Shown: positions 7,741 through 16,441 of the stretch, in pieces
Layout of the letters: each line of letters opens with the position of its first letter
Numbering within the stretch: position 1 is the first letter of the stretch
Source of the DNA: Bacteroidales bacterium
GTDB lineage: Bacteria > Bacteroidota > Bacteroidia > Bacteroidales > UBA932
Length of the DNA: 64,000 nucleotides
Assembly (NCBI GenBank): GCA_017400135.1
Contig: JAFPVJ010000021.1
Location: forward strand, 62,001-126,000
Reading direction: 5' to 3'
Notes under the pieces: generated by a model
The model's input: only the letters and a program-made list of their open reading frames with translations
Databases searched by the model: none
Told to the model about the DNA's origin: nothing
Program-made: the position numbers and the translations under genes

Positions 7741-8764
7741 TCGCAGGATCCTCCGCCGCCTCTTCTTCCTCGACGAAATCGAAGGAAGCGAACTGGGCGA
7801 GCTGGTTGTACCAGTCGATGACCTTCTTCATGTGGGAGACATAGAAGCGGTCCTCGTCATAATCGGGAACGGCCTGGGCAAAGAGCGCCTTCAATTCCTC
7901 GGAAGAGGACTTCGACGTCGGGGCGGGCTTGTCGCCCAGCGTCTCTTTCAGAGCCAGGAAGACCTCCTTGAGCTTCATCTCTCCCTCGGAGGTATAGATG
8001 GAGATGTCGGCCAGGGTATTGACGCGGCTGTGCGCGTCCAGGGCCGTGCGTTTCCTGGTTTCCAGGGACTCGGCGATGATGCCGTTGCGGGCCTGGGCCA
8101 CATATTCGAACAAGCCGTGCTGGCCTGCTACGCTAAGGATTTTTGACAGATCGGTTTTCATATATTCATTCTTTTTATCATTGTTCCAAATGGTTTCCAG
8201 TACGGCGTCCAGTTTCGAGAGCAACGCTTGCGGACTGCCGTCGTTGACGATGACGGCATCCGCCGCCTCCGCCTCCACCCGCTGGGAGTCCATCCTTTGA
8301 CGGACCGCTTCCGGGGCGATGCCGTCGCGGGCGGACACCCGTGCCACGCGCAACGATTCCGGAGCGTCGATCAGCAGCACCCGGTCCGCCAGGGGCCGGA
8401 ATAGCGGCTTCTGCAGGAAGATCGCCGACTCCATCACGACAAAGGGCGCCGAGGACGGCTGTGCGTCACGCCAGCGGACGAAATCCTCATAGACGCGCGG
8501 ATGCACGAGGGCTTCCAAGGCGGACAGGCGTCCGGGATCGCCGAATACGGCGGCGGCCAGTGCCCTGCGGTCCAGGCGACCGTCCGCATCGCGCAGGGAC
8601 ATCCCCAGGGTCTTTTCGAGAGCCGGCACGAGCGAAGGGTCCTCCTCGTACAGCCTCTTCGTGCGGGCATCCGAATCATAGACGGGAATCCCCCGCCCGG
8701 CGAGATGCGCGCACACGGCAGACTTCCCGCTGCCGATGCCGCCCGTCACGACCAGCGTCCTCAT
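7733..8764 (-). CDS. coaE: Fused dephospho-CoA kinase and DUF5606 protein
   Basis: One uninterrupted frame of 343 residues. Residues 1-201 are dephospho-CoA kinase, the last step of coenzyme A synthesis, with P-loop GGIGSGKSA at residues 8-16, YDSDA and a LID-like DGIAPEAVRQRM segment. Residue 202 is a Met (base 8161) that opens a complete DUF5606 domain of 142 residues (MKTDLSKILSVAGQHGLFEY), a Bacteroidetes family normally encoded by its own gene beside coaE. No stop codon separates them. The coaE ATG at 8764 overlaps the ybbR stop as ATGA; an earlier in-frame ATG at 8851 lies inside ybbR and is rejected. The internal Met could also start a separate DUF5606 product. Confidence 0.9.
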   Translation of the reverse strand: MRTLVVTGGIGSGKSAVCAHLAGRGIPVYDSDARTKRLYEEDPSLVPALEKTLGMSLRDADGRLDRRALAAAVFGDPGRLSALEALVHPRVYEDFVRWRDAQPSSAPFVVMESAIFLQKPLFRPLADRVLLIDAPESLRVARVSARDGIAPEAVRQRMDSQRVEAEAADAVIVNDGSPQALLSKLDAVLETIWNNDKKNEYMKTDLSKILSVAGQHGLFEYVAQARNGIIAESLETRKRTALDAHSRVNTLADISIYTSEGEMKLKEVFLALKETLGDKPAPTSKSSSEELKALFAQAVPDYDEDRFYVSHMKKVIDWYNQLAQFASFDFVEEEEAAEDPANA

Positions 8765-9738
8765 CTCCCCACCTCCACGCATTCGAACACTTCCGGCTGC
8801 ATGCTCCAGTTGATCACCCCCTGGGGCAGCGCATCGGTACGCGCCACGCACTTGCCGGACACCGAATTGGCAAAGTCGGCATAGTCGACGTAGAACTGCA
8901 TCTCGGAGGTCCGGTCCGAAGACAGGGGGAACACGCAGCGGAACAGCACTTCGGCCGTCGAAGGAAAGACCGACAGGTTGCGTCCGGACGGGACGTTACG
9001 GGTCGTGACGGAGACCGTCTTGCGCAGCTCCACATAGCGCGTCACGTCCAGGACATAGCCCACCTCGGAATCGGACAGGCGCACGTTCCTCGGATTCTCC
9101 AGCGCAATCTTTCCCGTCTGGGTCGCACTGACATTGGAGAGGGAGATACGGCGCGTGTAGACCCGCTCGATGTTTTCCAGATAAGCCGCATCCCCGTATA
9201 CGATCACGGAATCAGGCTCCAGCCGGAGCCGGTCCTTCTGCATGTACTGCGAACGGAAAGTCAGGTAACTGACCGGGATCACGGGGACCGTCTTGTGATT
9301 CTCCTGCGGGAAACGGAAAGCGTAGGTGGGCGAAATGAAGGACTCCAGCCGCACCTCGCTGCCGAACAGCTCGCCGATATGCGCGCCCAGGGAATTGGAC
9401 GAAAGGAGAAACTCCCCTTCGGCATTCTGCGTCAGCAGTTCCGGCTCGACCGGAATGGTGACCGGCCGGCCGCGCATCCTCCTGCGGGACCGGATCACGT
9501 CATACCCGGTCGCCCGGCAGCGCGCTTCCACGATGACGGGCTCCGACGACTGCGGGAAATACCCGGGCAGGTTGCTCTTCAGGTACACCCGGGCCTGCAG
9601 GGTCGCCGAATAGTTCAGGTTCATGTTGTACAGCAGCCAGACGCCGAAAGCCAACAAGAGGGACAGGAGAAAAACCGTCAGGTCTCTCCTGTTGACGCTC
9701 AGCCTCTCCACCAGGGGATCCAGCCACCGTCCGGACAT
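8761..9738 (-). CDS. YbbR-like domain protein (CdaR-like)
   Basis: A 325-residue membrane-anchored protein. An N-terminal helix at about residues 17-37 (LTVFLLSLLLAFGVWLLYNMNL) is followed by YbbR-type beta domains. In Firmicutes YbbR/CdaR regulates diadenylate cyclase; in Bacteroidetes it sits, as here, between yajC and coaE and its role is not defined. It starts 12 bases after yajC, and its TGA overlaps the coaE ATG. Confidence 0.85.
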   Translation of the reverse strand: MSGRWLDPLVERLSVNRRDLTVFLLSLLLAFGVWLLYNMNLNYSATLQARVYLKSNLPGYFPQSSEPVIVEARCRATGYDVIRSRRRMRGRPVTIPVEPELLTQNAEGEFLLSSNSLGAHIGELFGSEVRLESFISPTYAFRFPQENHKTVPVIPVSYLTFRSQYMQKDRLRLEPDSVIVYGDAAYLENIERVYTRRISLSNVSATQTGKIALENPRNVRLSDSEVGYVLDVTRYVELRKTVSVTTRNVPSGRNLSVFPSTAEVLFRCVFPLSSDRTSEMQFYVDYADFANSVSGKCVARTDALPQGVINWSMQPEVFECVEVGR

Positions 9739-9750
9739 GGCGAGAAGGAA

Positions 9751-10092
9751 TTAGGCCTGCGGGCCCTGGTTCGGATCCTTCACGATCGAACCCTTGTCGA
9801 CGCGAAGCTTGGTCTCGCCGTCCACCTTGAGGACGACATAGCGGTCCTTCACCTCATCGACGGTGCCGTAGATGCCACCGGTGGTGATGACCTTGTCGCC
9901 TTTCTGAAGCGCGTTGCGGAACGCCTCCATCTCCTTCTGCTGCTTGCGCTGCGGACGGATCATGAAGAGCCACATGATCGCGAACATCGCGATGATCATA
10001 ATCCAGAACGCACCCTGGCCGCCGGCGGCGGGAGTGCCTGCAGGGGCCGCGGGAGCCGCTGCCTGAAGCAAAACGGTAATCAAATTCATCAT
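9751..10092 (-). CDS. yajC: Preprotein translocase accessory subunit YajC
   Basis: A 113-residue inner-membrane protein that associates with SecDF in protein export. After an Ala/Pro/Gly-rich N-terminus comes one membrane helix (about 28-48, GAFWIMIIAMFAIMWLFMI), then the family hallmark RPQRKQQKEMEAFRNALQKGDKVIT and a small KOW-like domain. Start is MMNLIT; the second Met is equally possible. It lies 18 bases after nusB in the same operon. Confidence 0.95.
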   Translation of the reverse strand: MMNLITVLLQAAAPAAPAGTPAAGGQGAFWIMIIAMFAIMWLFMIRPQRKQQKEMEAFRNALQKGDKVITTGGIYGTVDEVKDRYVVLKVDGETKLRVDKGSIVKDPNQGPQA

Positions 10093-10110
10093 ATCAAAGA
10101 TTAAGGGGTA

Positions 10111-11049
10111 TTACAAAGAAAGGGAGAGCTTGTTCTTGATCAGGTTGTCCAGCAAGCCGTTGACGAAAGAGCGGCTCTTGGGCGTGCTGTAGTATTTCGA
10201 GATCTCGACATACTCGTTGACGGAAATCTTGTTGGGGATTTCGGGGAAATGCTCCACCTCCGCCAGACCCGTGATGACCAGGACGGCGTCGATGACGAAG
10301 AGGCGGTCTTTGTCCCACTTCGGGACGGCATCCGCGATCATCTGATAATAGCGGTCATAGCCGGTAAAGGCGCCCCGCAGGAGCCGGACGGCGAATTCCT
10401 TGTCACTGTCCACCACGGCGCCGGTCCGGGCCGTGATCTCGCTCTGATAGAGCGGCGGCAGATCCCAGCGATGCCCGGCACCGAGCGAATCGAGCGTACG
10501 GCAGCACCAGGTCAGGGCGTATGCGAGATCGTCGATCCAGTATATGGACATCTCCTCCAGGATCGTCTCCAGATCGGCGTTGTCGACCAGTTCTTCCTCG
10601 AAAATCCTGACGAACAGGGCCGCATCCTCGCGGAGGGAAGACTTTCCGGAATTCAGATAGGCCTGGAAATAGTCTTTCTCACGGATGCTCTCATAGAGCT
10701 TCCGCAGGAAAGCGTCGTTCTGGTCCCAGGAAAACTTCTTTTTCGAAATCAGCTTCTTGAAATCGGGATCCGCCTCCAGGATGGGAGCGATGCGGTTCTC
10801 CACGAACTTCAGGTTCGGATGCCTCTCCTCTTCGGTGGGATTGAATTTGGCGCGGGCCGCTTCGATCCGGGCGGAAGCCTCAGCCGTCAGCGGCGGAATC
10901 AGGGACAGCATATAGAGATACAAGTCCCTCACGGCCTGACAGGAAATCTCGAGCTCCGCCTCCGCCTCCTTGAGAGACATCGACGGGTTCTCCGCATAGC
11001 TGTAGAGCACTTTGAAGACCTTGATTCTGAGGATCCTTCTGTTCAGCAT
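10111..11049 (-). CDS. nusB: Transcription antitermination factor NusB (long Bacteroidetes form)
   Basis: RNA-binding factor that joins the ribosomal RNA antitermination complex. The start is MLNRRILRIKVFKVLYSY at 11049; the frame stays open to 11328 but that extension runs over the opposite-strand DUF3276 gene and is rejected. Length 312 residues, about twice the E. coli protein: as in other Bacteroidetes, an N-terminal NusB-like start and long insert precede the C-terminal core (WDKDRLFVIDAVLVITGLAEVEHFPEIPNKISVNEYVEISKYY split here by segment). It is the first gene of the operon down to 5563, with a -7 box at 11071-11078. Confidence 0.93.
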   Translation of the reverse strand: MLNRRILRIKVFKVLYSYAENPSMSLKEAEAELEISCQAVRDLYLYMLSLIPPLTAEASARIEAARAKFNPTEEERHPNLKFVENRIAPILEADPDFKKLISKKKFSWDQNDAFLRKLYESIREKDYFQAYLNSGKSSLREDAALFVRIFEEELVDNADLETILEEMSIYWIDDLAYALTWCCRTLDSLGAGHRWDLPPLYQSEITARTGAVVDSDKEFAVRLLRGAFTGYDRYYQMIADAVPKWDKDRLFVIDAVLVITGLAEVEHFPEIPNKISVNEYVEISKYYSTPKSRSFVNGLLDNLIKNKLSLSL

Positions 11050-11070
11050 AATTTCAACGAAAATTTTATG

Positions 11071-11108
11071 CAAAGATAATATAGAATCGATAAAAAATTC
11101 TATTTTTG
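11071..11108. promoter_or_regulatory. Divergent promoters for nusB (minus) and DUF3276 gene (plus)
   Basis: On minus TATCTTTG (11071-11078) and on plus TATTTTTG (11101-11108) each fit TAnnTTTG, 22 bases before the nusB ATG and 22 bases before the DUF3276 ATG. Neither has a clear TTTG at -33; the intervening stretch is AT-rich. Confidence 0.6.
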
Positions 11109-11130
11109 TCTTGAAAAGAATCACACGAAT

Positions 11131-11466
11131 ATGTACAGAGAAGATTACGACAGGGCGAATGCCCAGGAACGCGGGGCCGACGATGTGTTCTCCAAACCGG
11201 TCCGTGCCGGAAAAAGGACTTATTTCTTTGATGTCAAATCGACCAGGGGCAATAAGGATTTCTATCTGACGATCACCGAAAGCAAGCGCCGCACCGAGCG
11301 GGACGGCAGTTTCACATACGACAAGCACAAGATCTTCCTCTACAAGGAGGATTTCGAGAAGTTCCGCGAGGGCCTCGACGAGGTGATCGAGTATATCAAG
11401 AACAACTGTTTCGACGGCGAGATCCCCCAGCGGGAGTACACCGATGTCGAGTTTGAAGATCTATGA
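11131..11466 (+). CDS. PUR-alpha-like DNA/RNA-binding protein (DUF3276)
   Basis: A 111-residue protein of the DUF3276 family, which has a single PUR fold related to eukaryotic Pur-alpha and Borrelia BpuR and binds single-stranded nucleic acid. Visible hallmarks are the GKRTYFFDVKSTRGNKDFYLTITESKRR strand-rich half (two beta strands carrying basic and aromatic residues) and the KIFLYKEDFEKFREGLDEVIEYIKN helix. It is monocistronic: own -7 box at 11101 and a terminator immediately downstream. Confidence 0.9.
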   Translation: MYREDYDRANAQERGADDVFSKPVRAGKRTYFFDVKSTRGNKDFYLTITESKRRTERDGSFTYDKHKIFLYKEDFEKFREGLDEVIEYIKNNCFDGEIPQREYTDVEFEDL

Positions 11467-11473
11467 ATGACAG

Positions 11474-11497
11474 CGGGTCCGCGTGGCCCGTTTTTTT
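11474..11497 (+). terminator. Terminator after the DUF3276 gene
   Basis: Stem CGGGTCC/GGCCCG (one bulged T) with loop GCGT, followed by seven T residues, starting eight bases after the stop codon. Confidence 0.8.
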
Positions 11498-11509
11498 ATA
11501 CCTGAATCT

Positions 11510-12337
11510 ATGGACGACAGAATGAAAACCATCCGCGCGGCGGCGGAATACATCCTCCAGCGGGTGGGACAAGAAAAGCCCCTGGCCGGCATCGTGCTCG
11601 GCAGCGGCCTGGGCAAACTGGCCGACAGCATCGAAGAAGCGCAGGTCATCCCCTACCGGGACATCCCGGGCTTCCCCCTTTCGACGGCTACCGGCCACAA
11701 GGGCAATTTCATCTACGGCAAACTCGGCGGCAAGACCGTCGTCGCGATGCAGGGCCGTTTCCACGGCTATGAAGGCTATCCGATGAGCCTGGTGACCATG
11801 CCGGTGCGGGTGATGAAACTCCTCGGCATCGAATATCTCTTCGTCAGCAATGCGGCGGGCGGCACCAATCCCTCCTTCCAGGTCGGCGACCTGATGATCA
11901 TCAAGGACCACATCAACCTCCACCCCAACCCGTTGATCGGGCCCAATTTCGAGGAAATGGGTCCCCGTTTCCCCGACATGACCTGCGCCTACGACCAGGA
12001 GCTGATCGCCCGGGCGGAAGCCCTCGCCGACCAGCTGGGAATCCGCGTCCGGAAAGGTGTCTATTTCAGCTCCACGGGTCCGACCTACGAAACGCCGGCG
12101 GAGATCCGATTCTTCCGCCTCATCGGCGCCGACGCGGTCGGCATGTCCACCACGCCCGAGGTCATCGTGGCGCGGCACTGTGGGATCAAGGTGTTCGGGA
12201 TGTCCGTCATCACCAACAAGTGCAACACGGAGAACGTCGAGCGCAACCTCAACGACGGCGAAGACGTGGTCAAGGCCGCGGATTCCGCAGCGGACCGCAT
12301 GACGCTCCTTTTCAGGGAGTTGATCGCCTCACTGTAA
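11510..12337 (+). CDS. Purine nucleoside phosphorylase
   Basis: A 275-residue cytosolic enzyme of the trimeric PNP family, cleaving purine (deoxy)nucleosides with phosphate. Phosphate and ribose site motifs are GSGLGKLAD, GRFHGYEGY, SNAAGGTNP and the YFSSTGPTYETPAE purine-site loop with GMSTTPEV. I chose the ATG at 11510 (MDDRMK); a GTG at 11483 would lie inside the preceding terminator, and an ATG at 11522 is also possible. Odd point: after SVITNK the usual THEEV-type segment is replaced by ENVERNLNDGEDVV, losing the conserved His that contacts the ribose. It converges on and overlaps the deformylase gene by nine bases. Confidence 0.92.
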   Translation: MDDRMKTIRAAAEYILQRVGQEKPLAGIVLGSGLGKLADSIEEAQVIPYRDIPGFPLSTATGHKGNFIYGKLGGKTVVAMQGRFHGYEGYPMSLVTMPVRVMKLLGIEYLFVSNAAGGTNPSFQVGDLMIIKDHINLHPNPLIGPNFEEMGPRFPDMTCAYDQELIARAEALADQLGIRVRKGVYFSSTGPTYETPAEIRFFRLIGADAVGMSTTPEVIVARHCGIKVFGMSVITNKCNTENVERNLNDGEDVVKAADSAADRMTLLFRELIASL

Positions 12338-12928
12338 CTTGTCGATATAGAGTACGCCGTCCAGGTGGTCGCATTCGTGCTGGAAGATGACGGCGGTAAA
12401 ACCGTGGACCGACTCCACGGTGTCTTTCAGCGTGCGCGGTGAGACGTAGGCGATGTCCACGTTGCGGCTGCGCATCACGTTGCCCCTGCGCCCGGGGACG
12501 GAGAGACATCCTTCCGCACCCAGTTCCTCCGGACCGTGCGTAGCCGTGATCCGGATGTTGGGATAGACCTCGAAGGGCTCCCCCGGCTTGTCGAAACGCT
12601 GCACGGCGATCACGCGCCGGTTCAGACCCACCTGGGGCGCCGCTATCCCGACCCCATCCTGTTCCGGACAAGTGACGGTCGCCAGCATACGGGCGGCCAG
12701 GGTGGCAAAGGTTGCGGATCCGATCTCCTTGACAGGCAAGTCGATGGACGGCGCGCGAAGCACGGCCAGGTCCAGGGTGTCCTCGACGGTCAGCACCCGC
12801 ATCACACCTTCTCCTTCCGCGACCAGCAGCCGTTCCTCTTCCGTCCACGGCTCGGCGCTCTCACGGGCGCAGGAGGCCAGGGCGGCATAGGCGCACAGGA
12901 GCGCAAGGGCTGTCAGGATGCGGTTCAT
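12329..12928 (-). CDS. Peptide deformylase homologue with lipoprotein signal
   Basis: A 199-residue protein. Residues about 42-199 are a complete peptide deformylase domain with all three metal/active-site motifs: GVGIAAPQ (Gln99), EGCLS (metal ligand Cys141) and HECDH (His184, Glu185, His188). Deformylases normally act in the cytosol on nascent chains, yet this one begins MNRILTALALLCAYAALASC, a typical Bacteroidetes lipoprotein signal with Cys20, predicting export and membrane anchoring. A shorter form starting at Met43 would be cytosolic but leaves the signal unexplained. Its start overlaps the dsbD stop by four bases. Confidence 0.88.
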   Translation of the reverse strand: MNRILTALALLCAYAALASCARESAEPWTEEERLLVAEGEGVMRVLTVEDTLDLAVLRAPSIDLPVKEIGSATFATLAARMLATVTCPEQDGVGIAAPQVGLNRRVIAVQRFDKPGEPFEVYPNIRITATHGPEELGAEGCLSVPGRRGNVMRSRNVDIAYVSPRTLKDTVESVHGFTAVIFQHECDHLDGVLYIDKLQ

Positions 12929-14802
12929 TTCAGTCCGGACTGGAGGAATTCGACGAAGCCCGGCACGGACAGGTCATAGCCGCGCACCGGCACGAGCTGC
13001 TCGCCCTCCGGGGAAAGCAGGGCGTAGTTAGGCTGGGCGTTGACCCCGAAACGCGTCTGGGCGATGTGGGAATTGACGCGTCCCACGTCCTTCAACACCT
13101 TCCCGGCCTCCGTGGTAACCCAGCGGGACTCGGGGAGTTTGGTCTTGTCGTCCATATAGAGCACGGCGATCACATAATCGTCGTGCAGGATCTGACGCAC
13201 CTGGGGATCGCTCCACACACGAGCCTCCATCTCGCGGCAGTTGACGCAGCCGTGGCCGGTGATGTCCACGAAAACGGGCTTGCCCTGCGCCTTGGCGGCC
13301 TCCAGCGCGGCGTCGATCGTGTCATAGCCGGTCAGGCCGTGCGGCAGGGAGAGCAGCTGCGCATCCACCGTCGGTACGTCTTCCGCCGGGGCGGGGGCAT
13401 AGCGGTCGAGCACGAAGTCCTGCGTCTCGATGGGCGGCAGATAGCCGGAGAGCGCTTTAAGAGGGGCGCCCCACATGCCGGGAATCATATACATCACGAA
13501 GGCGAACACGGTGATCGCCAGGGCCAGGCGACCGACGGACAGGTACTCCAGCGGACTGTCGTGCTTGAAACGGATCTTCCCGATGAGGTAAAGGCCCAGC
13601 AGGAAGAACACAGCGATCCAGATCGCGAGATAGACCTCGCGGTCCAGCAGATGCCAGTGGTAGGTCTGGTCCGCGACGCTGAGGAACTTGAAGCCCAGCG
13701 CCACCTCGATGAAGCCCAGCACGACCTTGACGCTGTTGAGCCAGCCGCCCGATTTCGGGAGGTTCTTCAGCAGCGAAGGGAAAAGGGCCAGCAGGGTGAA
13801 AGGCAGGGCGAAGGCGATGCTGAACGCGAGCATCGTCACCATCGGGGCCCAGAACTCGCCGCTGGTCGACTTGATCAGCACGGTGCCCACGATGGGACCG
13901 GTGCAGGAGAAGGAGACCAGCACGAGGGTGAGGGCCAGGAAGAAGATGCCCGCCAGGCCCTTCTTGTTGGAATTCTTGTCAGACTTGTTGACCCAGGAGG
14001 ACGGCAGCGTGATCTCGAACGCCCCGAAGAAGGAGGCGGCGAAAACCATGAACACGATGAAGAACAGGATGTTCGGAAGCCAGTGCGTCGCGAGCCAGTT
14101 GAAGATGTCGGCCGTCACGGACGAGCCTCCTACCAGCCAGGTTATGCCGATGATCAGGCAGATCGGGACCGTGTACAGGAGCACGATCGAGAGCCCGTAG
14201 AAAAGCGCCTTGAAACGACCCTGGGCAGGCGTTTCGGAGCCCTTCATGAAGAAACTCACGGTCATCGGGACCATGGGGAACACGCAGGGCGTCAGCAGCA
14301 TCGCAAAGCCCCAGAGGATCGCCTCCAGGATCAGGGCCCAGAGCGAACCTCTTTCCTTGGCCGGAGCCGTCGGGGCGACGGTCGCAGGAGCGGCAGAGAG
14401 CTTCTCGGTGAAGGACCAGTCCTCCGGCGTGCGGCAGGCATCTCCGCTGCAGGAGCTCCAGCCCACGGTGCCGGACACGGCCTTCACTTCGGACGAAGCC
14501 TTGAAATGCTGGGTGAGGACATAACGTCCCCGGACCACCTTGGTGCCCTTATACTCGGAGGGCTCATACTCCTCCGTGGGTGCGCCGAGCAGTTCGAGAC
14601 CGGCGGCCGGGTCGAGTTCAAGCGTCGTCCCGGACCATTCGTCGTCCATCGGATGCGTGTAATACCCGTCCTCCACGTCGCCGCTGAGGACCAGTTCATA
14701 CTCGCCGTCCCCCAGCTCCCGCACGGCGGAAGTCCAGTTGACGGAAGGCCCTTCGGCAAACTGCAGCGCCAGGGCAAGGACCAGGAACAGATGCTTGATC
14801 AT
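12925..14802 (-). CDS. dsbD: Thiol:disulfide interchange protein DsbD family
   Basis: A 625-residue inner-membrane protein that moves electrons from cytosolic thioredoxin to the periplasm. It has a signal peptide (1-18), an N-terminal periplasmic beta domain with a Cys pair in SSCSGDACR, a membrane domain of eight or so helices with the paired cysteines in LLTPCVFPMVP and SCTGPIVG, and a C-terminal thioredoxin-like domain with GHGCVNC and a later cis-Pro region. It probably supplies reductant to exported thioredoxin-like proteins such as the TlpA lipoprotein at 25304. Upstream of the deformylase homologue in the same transcript. Confidence 0.94.
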   Translation of the reverse strand: MIKHLFLVLALALQFAEGPSVNWTSAVRELGDGEYELVLSGDVEDGYYTHPMDDEWSGTTLELDPAAGLELLGAPTEEYEPSEYKGTKVVRGRYVLTQHFKASSEVKAVSGTVGWSSCSGDACRTPEDWSFTEKLSAAPATVAPTAPAKERGSLWALILEAILWGFAMLLTPCVFPMVPMTVSFFMKGSETPAQGRFKALFYGLSIVLLYTVPICLIIGITWLVGGSSVTADIFNWLATHWLPNILFFIVFMVFAASFFGAFEITLPSSWVNKSDKNSNKKGLAGIFFLALTLVLVSFSCTGPIVGTVLIKSTSGEFWAPMVTMLAFSIAFALPFTLLALFPSLLKNLPKSGGWLNSVKVVLGFIEVALGFKFLSVADQTYHWHLLDREVYLAIWIAVFFLLGLYLIGKIRFKHDSPLEYLSVGRLALAITVFAFVMYMIPGMWGAPLKALSGYLPPIETQDFVLDRYAPAPAEDVPTVDAQLLSLPHGLTGYDTIDAALEAAKAQGKPVFVDITGHGCVNCREMEARVWSDPQVRQILHDDYVIAVLYMDDKTKLPESRWVTTEAGKVLKDVGRVNSHIAQTRFGVNAQPNYALLSPEGEQLVPVRGYDLSVPGFVEFLQSGLK

Positions 14803-14808
14803 GAACGT

Positions 14809-16347
14809 TTATTTTGCAAAGGCTACGGAACGGGTTTCACGGATGACCGTGATCTTGACCTGTCCGGGATAGGTCATTTCTTCCTGAATCTTCTGGGCGA
14901 TCTCGGTGGAGAGGGTGGCGGCCTGCTCGTCGGTCACTTCCTCGGCGCCGACGATCACGCGCAGCTCGCGGCCCGCCTGGATCGCGTAGGCCTTAGTCAC
15001 GCCCGCGTAGGCAGAAGCAAGATTCTCCATGTCCTTGAGCCGCTTGATGTAGGACTCGATGACTTCGCGGCGGGCACCAGGACGGGCGCCGGAAATCGCG
15101 TCGCCGACCAGCACCAGCGGGGAAATGATGGAGGTCATCTCCATCTCGTCGTGGTGCGAGCCGATGGCGTTGCAGATCTCGGGACGCTCCTTGTACTGCT
15201 CGGCCAGCTTGGCACCCAGCAAGGCGTGCGGCAACTCGGGATCATCCTCGGACACTTTACCGATATCGTGCAGGAGGCCGGCGCGCTTGGCGAGCTTGGG
15301 GTTCAGGCCCAGCTCGGAAGCCATGATCGCGCAGATGTTCGCCACTTCACGGGAATGCTGCAGCAGGTTCTGGCCGTAGGAGGAACGGTATTTCATGCGG
15401 CCAATGAGCTTCACCAGCTCGATGTTCATGCCGTGGATGCCGAGGTCGATGCAGGTGCGCTTGCCGGTCTCGAGGATCTCGTCGTCCAACTGCTTGCGCA
15501 CCTTGGCGACCACTTCCTCAATACGGGCGGGATGGATGCGGCCGTCCACCACCAGCTGGTGCAGGGCCAGGCGCGCCACTTCGCGGCGGACCGGGTCGAA
15601 GGCACTCAGCAGGATGGCGTCTGGCGTGTCGTCCACGACGATTTCAACGCCGGTCGCAGCCTCCAGGGCGCGAATGTTGCGGCCTTCACGGCCGATGATG
15701 CGGCCCTTGATCTCATCGTTGTCGATGGGGAAAGTCGTGACGGCGTTCTCGATGACGGTTTCCGTCGCGGTGCGCTGGATGGTGCTGATCACGATGCGCT
15801 TGGCTTCCTTGGCGGCGTTCAGCCGGGCCTCGTCCATCGTGTCGTTGATATAGGCCTGGGCGGCCGTGCGGGCCTCCGCCTTCATGTTTTCGACCAGCAC
15901 CGCCTTGGCCTCCTCGGAGGTCATGCCGGCGACGGTCTCGAGCTGCTTGTTGACCTGGGCGGTCAGTTTGTTGAGTTCCTCCGACTTGCGCTCGTAGCTT
16001 TCACGCTGGGCGTTGAGGGACTTCTTGGCGTTTTCAGCGTCGTTGAGCTTGCGGGCCAGTTCGGAAGTCTGCTGGCCGAGGGCGCTCTCCTTCTGGGCGA
16101 TGCGGTTCTCCGCCTCGCGCAGCTGGGCGTTCTTGTTGCTGACAAACTGCTCGTGCTCGCTTTTGAGCTGCAGGAACTTCTCTTTGGCCTGGAAGATCTT
16201 TTCCTTCTTGATGGCCTCCCCTTCGCGTTCCGCTTCGACGAGGATCTGCTCTTTGCGGCCCTTGAGGCGGGCCTTGTGGATAAGTATATAGAGGGCGAGG
16301 GCCAGGGCGGCGCCTGCGACCAGTCCGATAAGGATACCGAGTAACAT
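14809..16347 (-). CDS. rny: Ribonuclease Y
   Basis: A 512-residue membrane-anchored endoribonuclease that starts mRNA decay. An N-terminal helix ([20 protein letters not shown]) leads into a long charged coiled coil (about 25-200), a KH RNA-binding domain ([19 protein letters not shown]) and an HD domain ([24 protein letters not shown]) carrying the catalytic His-Asp pair, then a C-terminal region. It lies six bases upstream of dsbD. The strong terminator at 16391-16426 separates it from the 6S RNA candidate upstream; I see no clear TAnnTTTG box for it. Confidence 0.95.
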   Translation of the reverse strand: MLLGILIGLVAGAALALALYILIHKARLKGRKEQILVEAEREGEAIKKEKIFQAKEKFLQLKSEHEQFVSNKNAQLREAENRIAQKESALGQQTSELARKLNDAENAKKSLNAQRESYERKSEELNKLTAQVNKQLETVAGMTSEEAKAVLVENMKAEARTAAQAYINDTMDEARLNAAKEAKRIVISTIQRTATETVIENAVTTFPIDNDEIKGRIIGREGRNIRALEAATGVEIVVDDTPDAILLSAFDPVRREVARLALHQLVVDGRIHPARIEEVVAKVRKQLDDEILETGKRTCIDLGIHGMNIELVKLIGRMKYRSSYGQNLLQHSREVANICAIMASELGLNPKLAKRAGLLHDIGKVSEDDPELPHALLGAKLAEQYKERPEICNAIGSHHDEMEMTSIISPLVLVGDAISGARPGARREVIESYIKRLKDMENLASAYAGVTKAYAIQAGRELRVIVGAEEVTDEQAATLSTEIAQKIQEEMTYPGQVKITVIRETRSVAFAK

Positions 16348-16390
16348 AACTAGTTATATATTTGATGTTTATAGTTTTAGTTTTACATAG

Positions 16391-16426
16391 CAAAAGCGGC
16401 TGCTCCCCTGTTTGGGAAGCAGCCGC
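16391..16426 (-). terminator. Terminator downstream of the 6S RNA candidate
   Basis: On minus, a 13-base stem GCGGCTGCTTCCC/GGGGAGCAGCCGC with loop AAACA is followed by TTTTG. It lies 15 bases after the closing stem of the RNA and before rny. Confidence 0.85.
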
Positions 16427-16441
16427 AGTCATTTATGAAAA

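Noticed and set aside
8767-8851. N-terminal extension of CoaE by 29 codons from an earlier in-frame ATG
   Set aside because: It lies wholly inside ybbR, lacks family similarity, and the ATG at 8764 gives MRTLVVTGGIGSGKS, the standard kinase start.
11483-11509. GTG start that would extend purine nucleoside phosphorylase by nine codons
   Set aside because: The extension lies inside the terminator hairpin and T-run of the upstream gene; the ATG at 11510 gives the normal length.
13066-16344. A 1092-codon open frame on plus, opposite dsbD and rny
   Set aside because: It is the mirror of two well-identified genes in GC-rich codons, crosses the gap between them, and has His/Arg/Gly-rich composition without domains. 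The same applies to long antisense frames at 37635-39359, 27807-29243 and 5842-7821.
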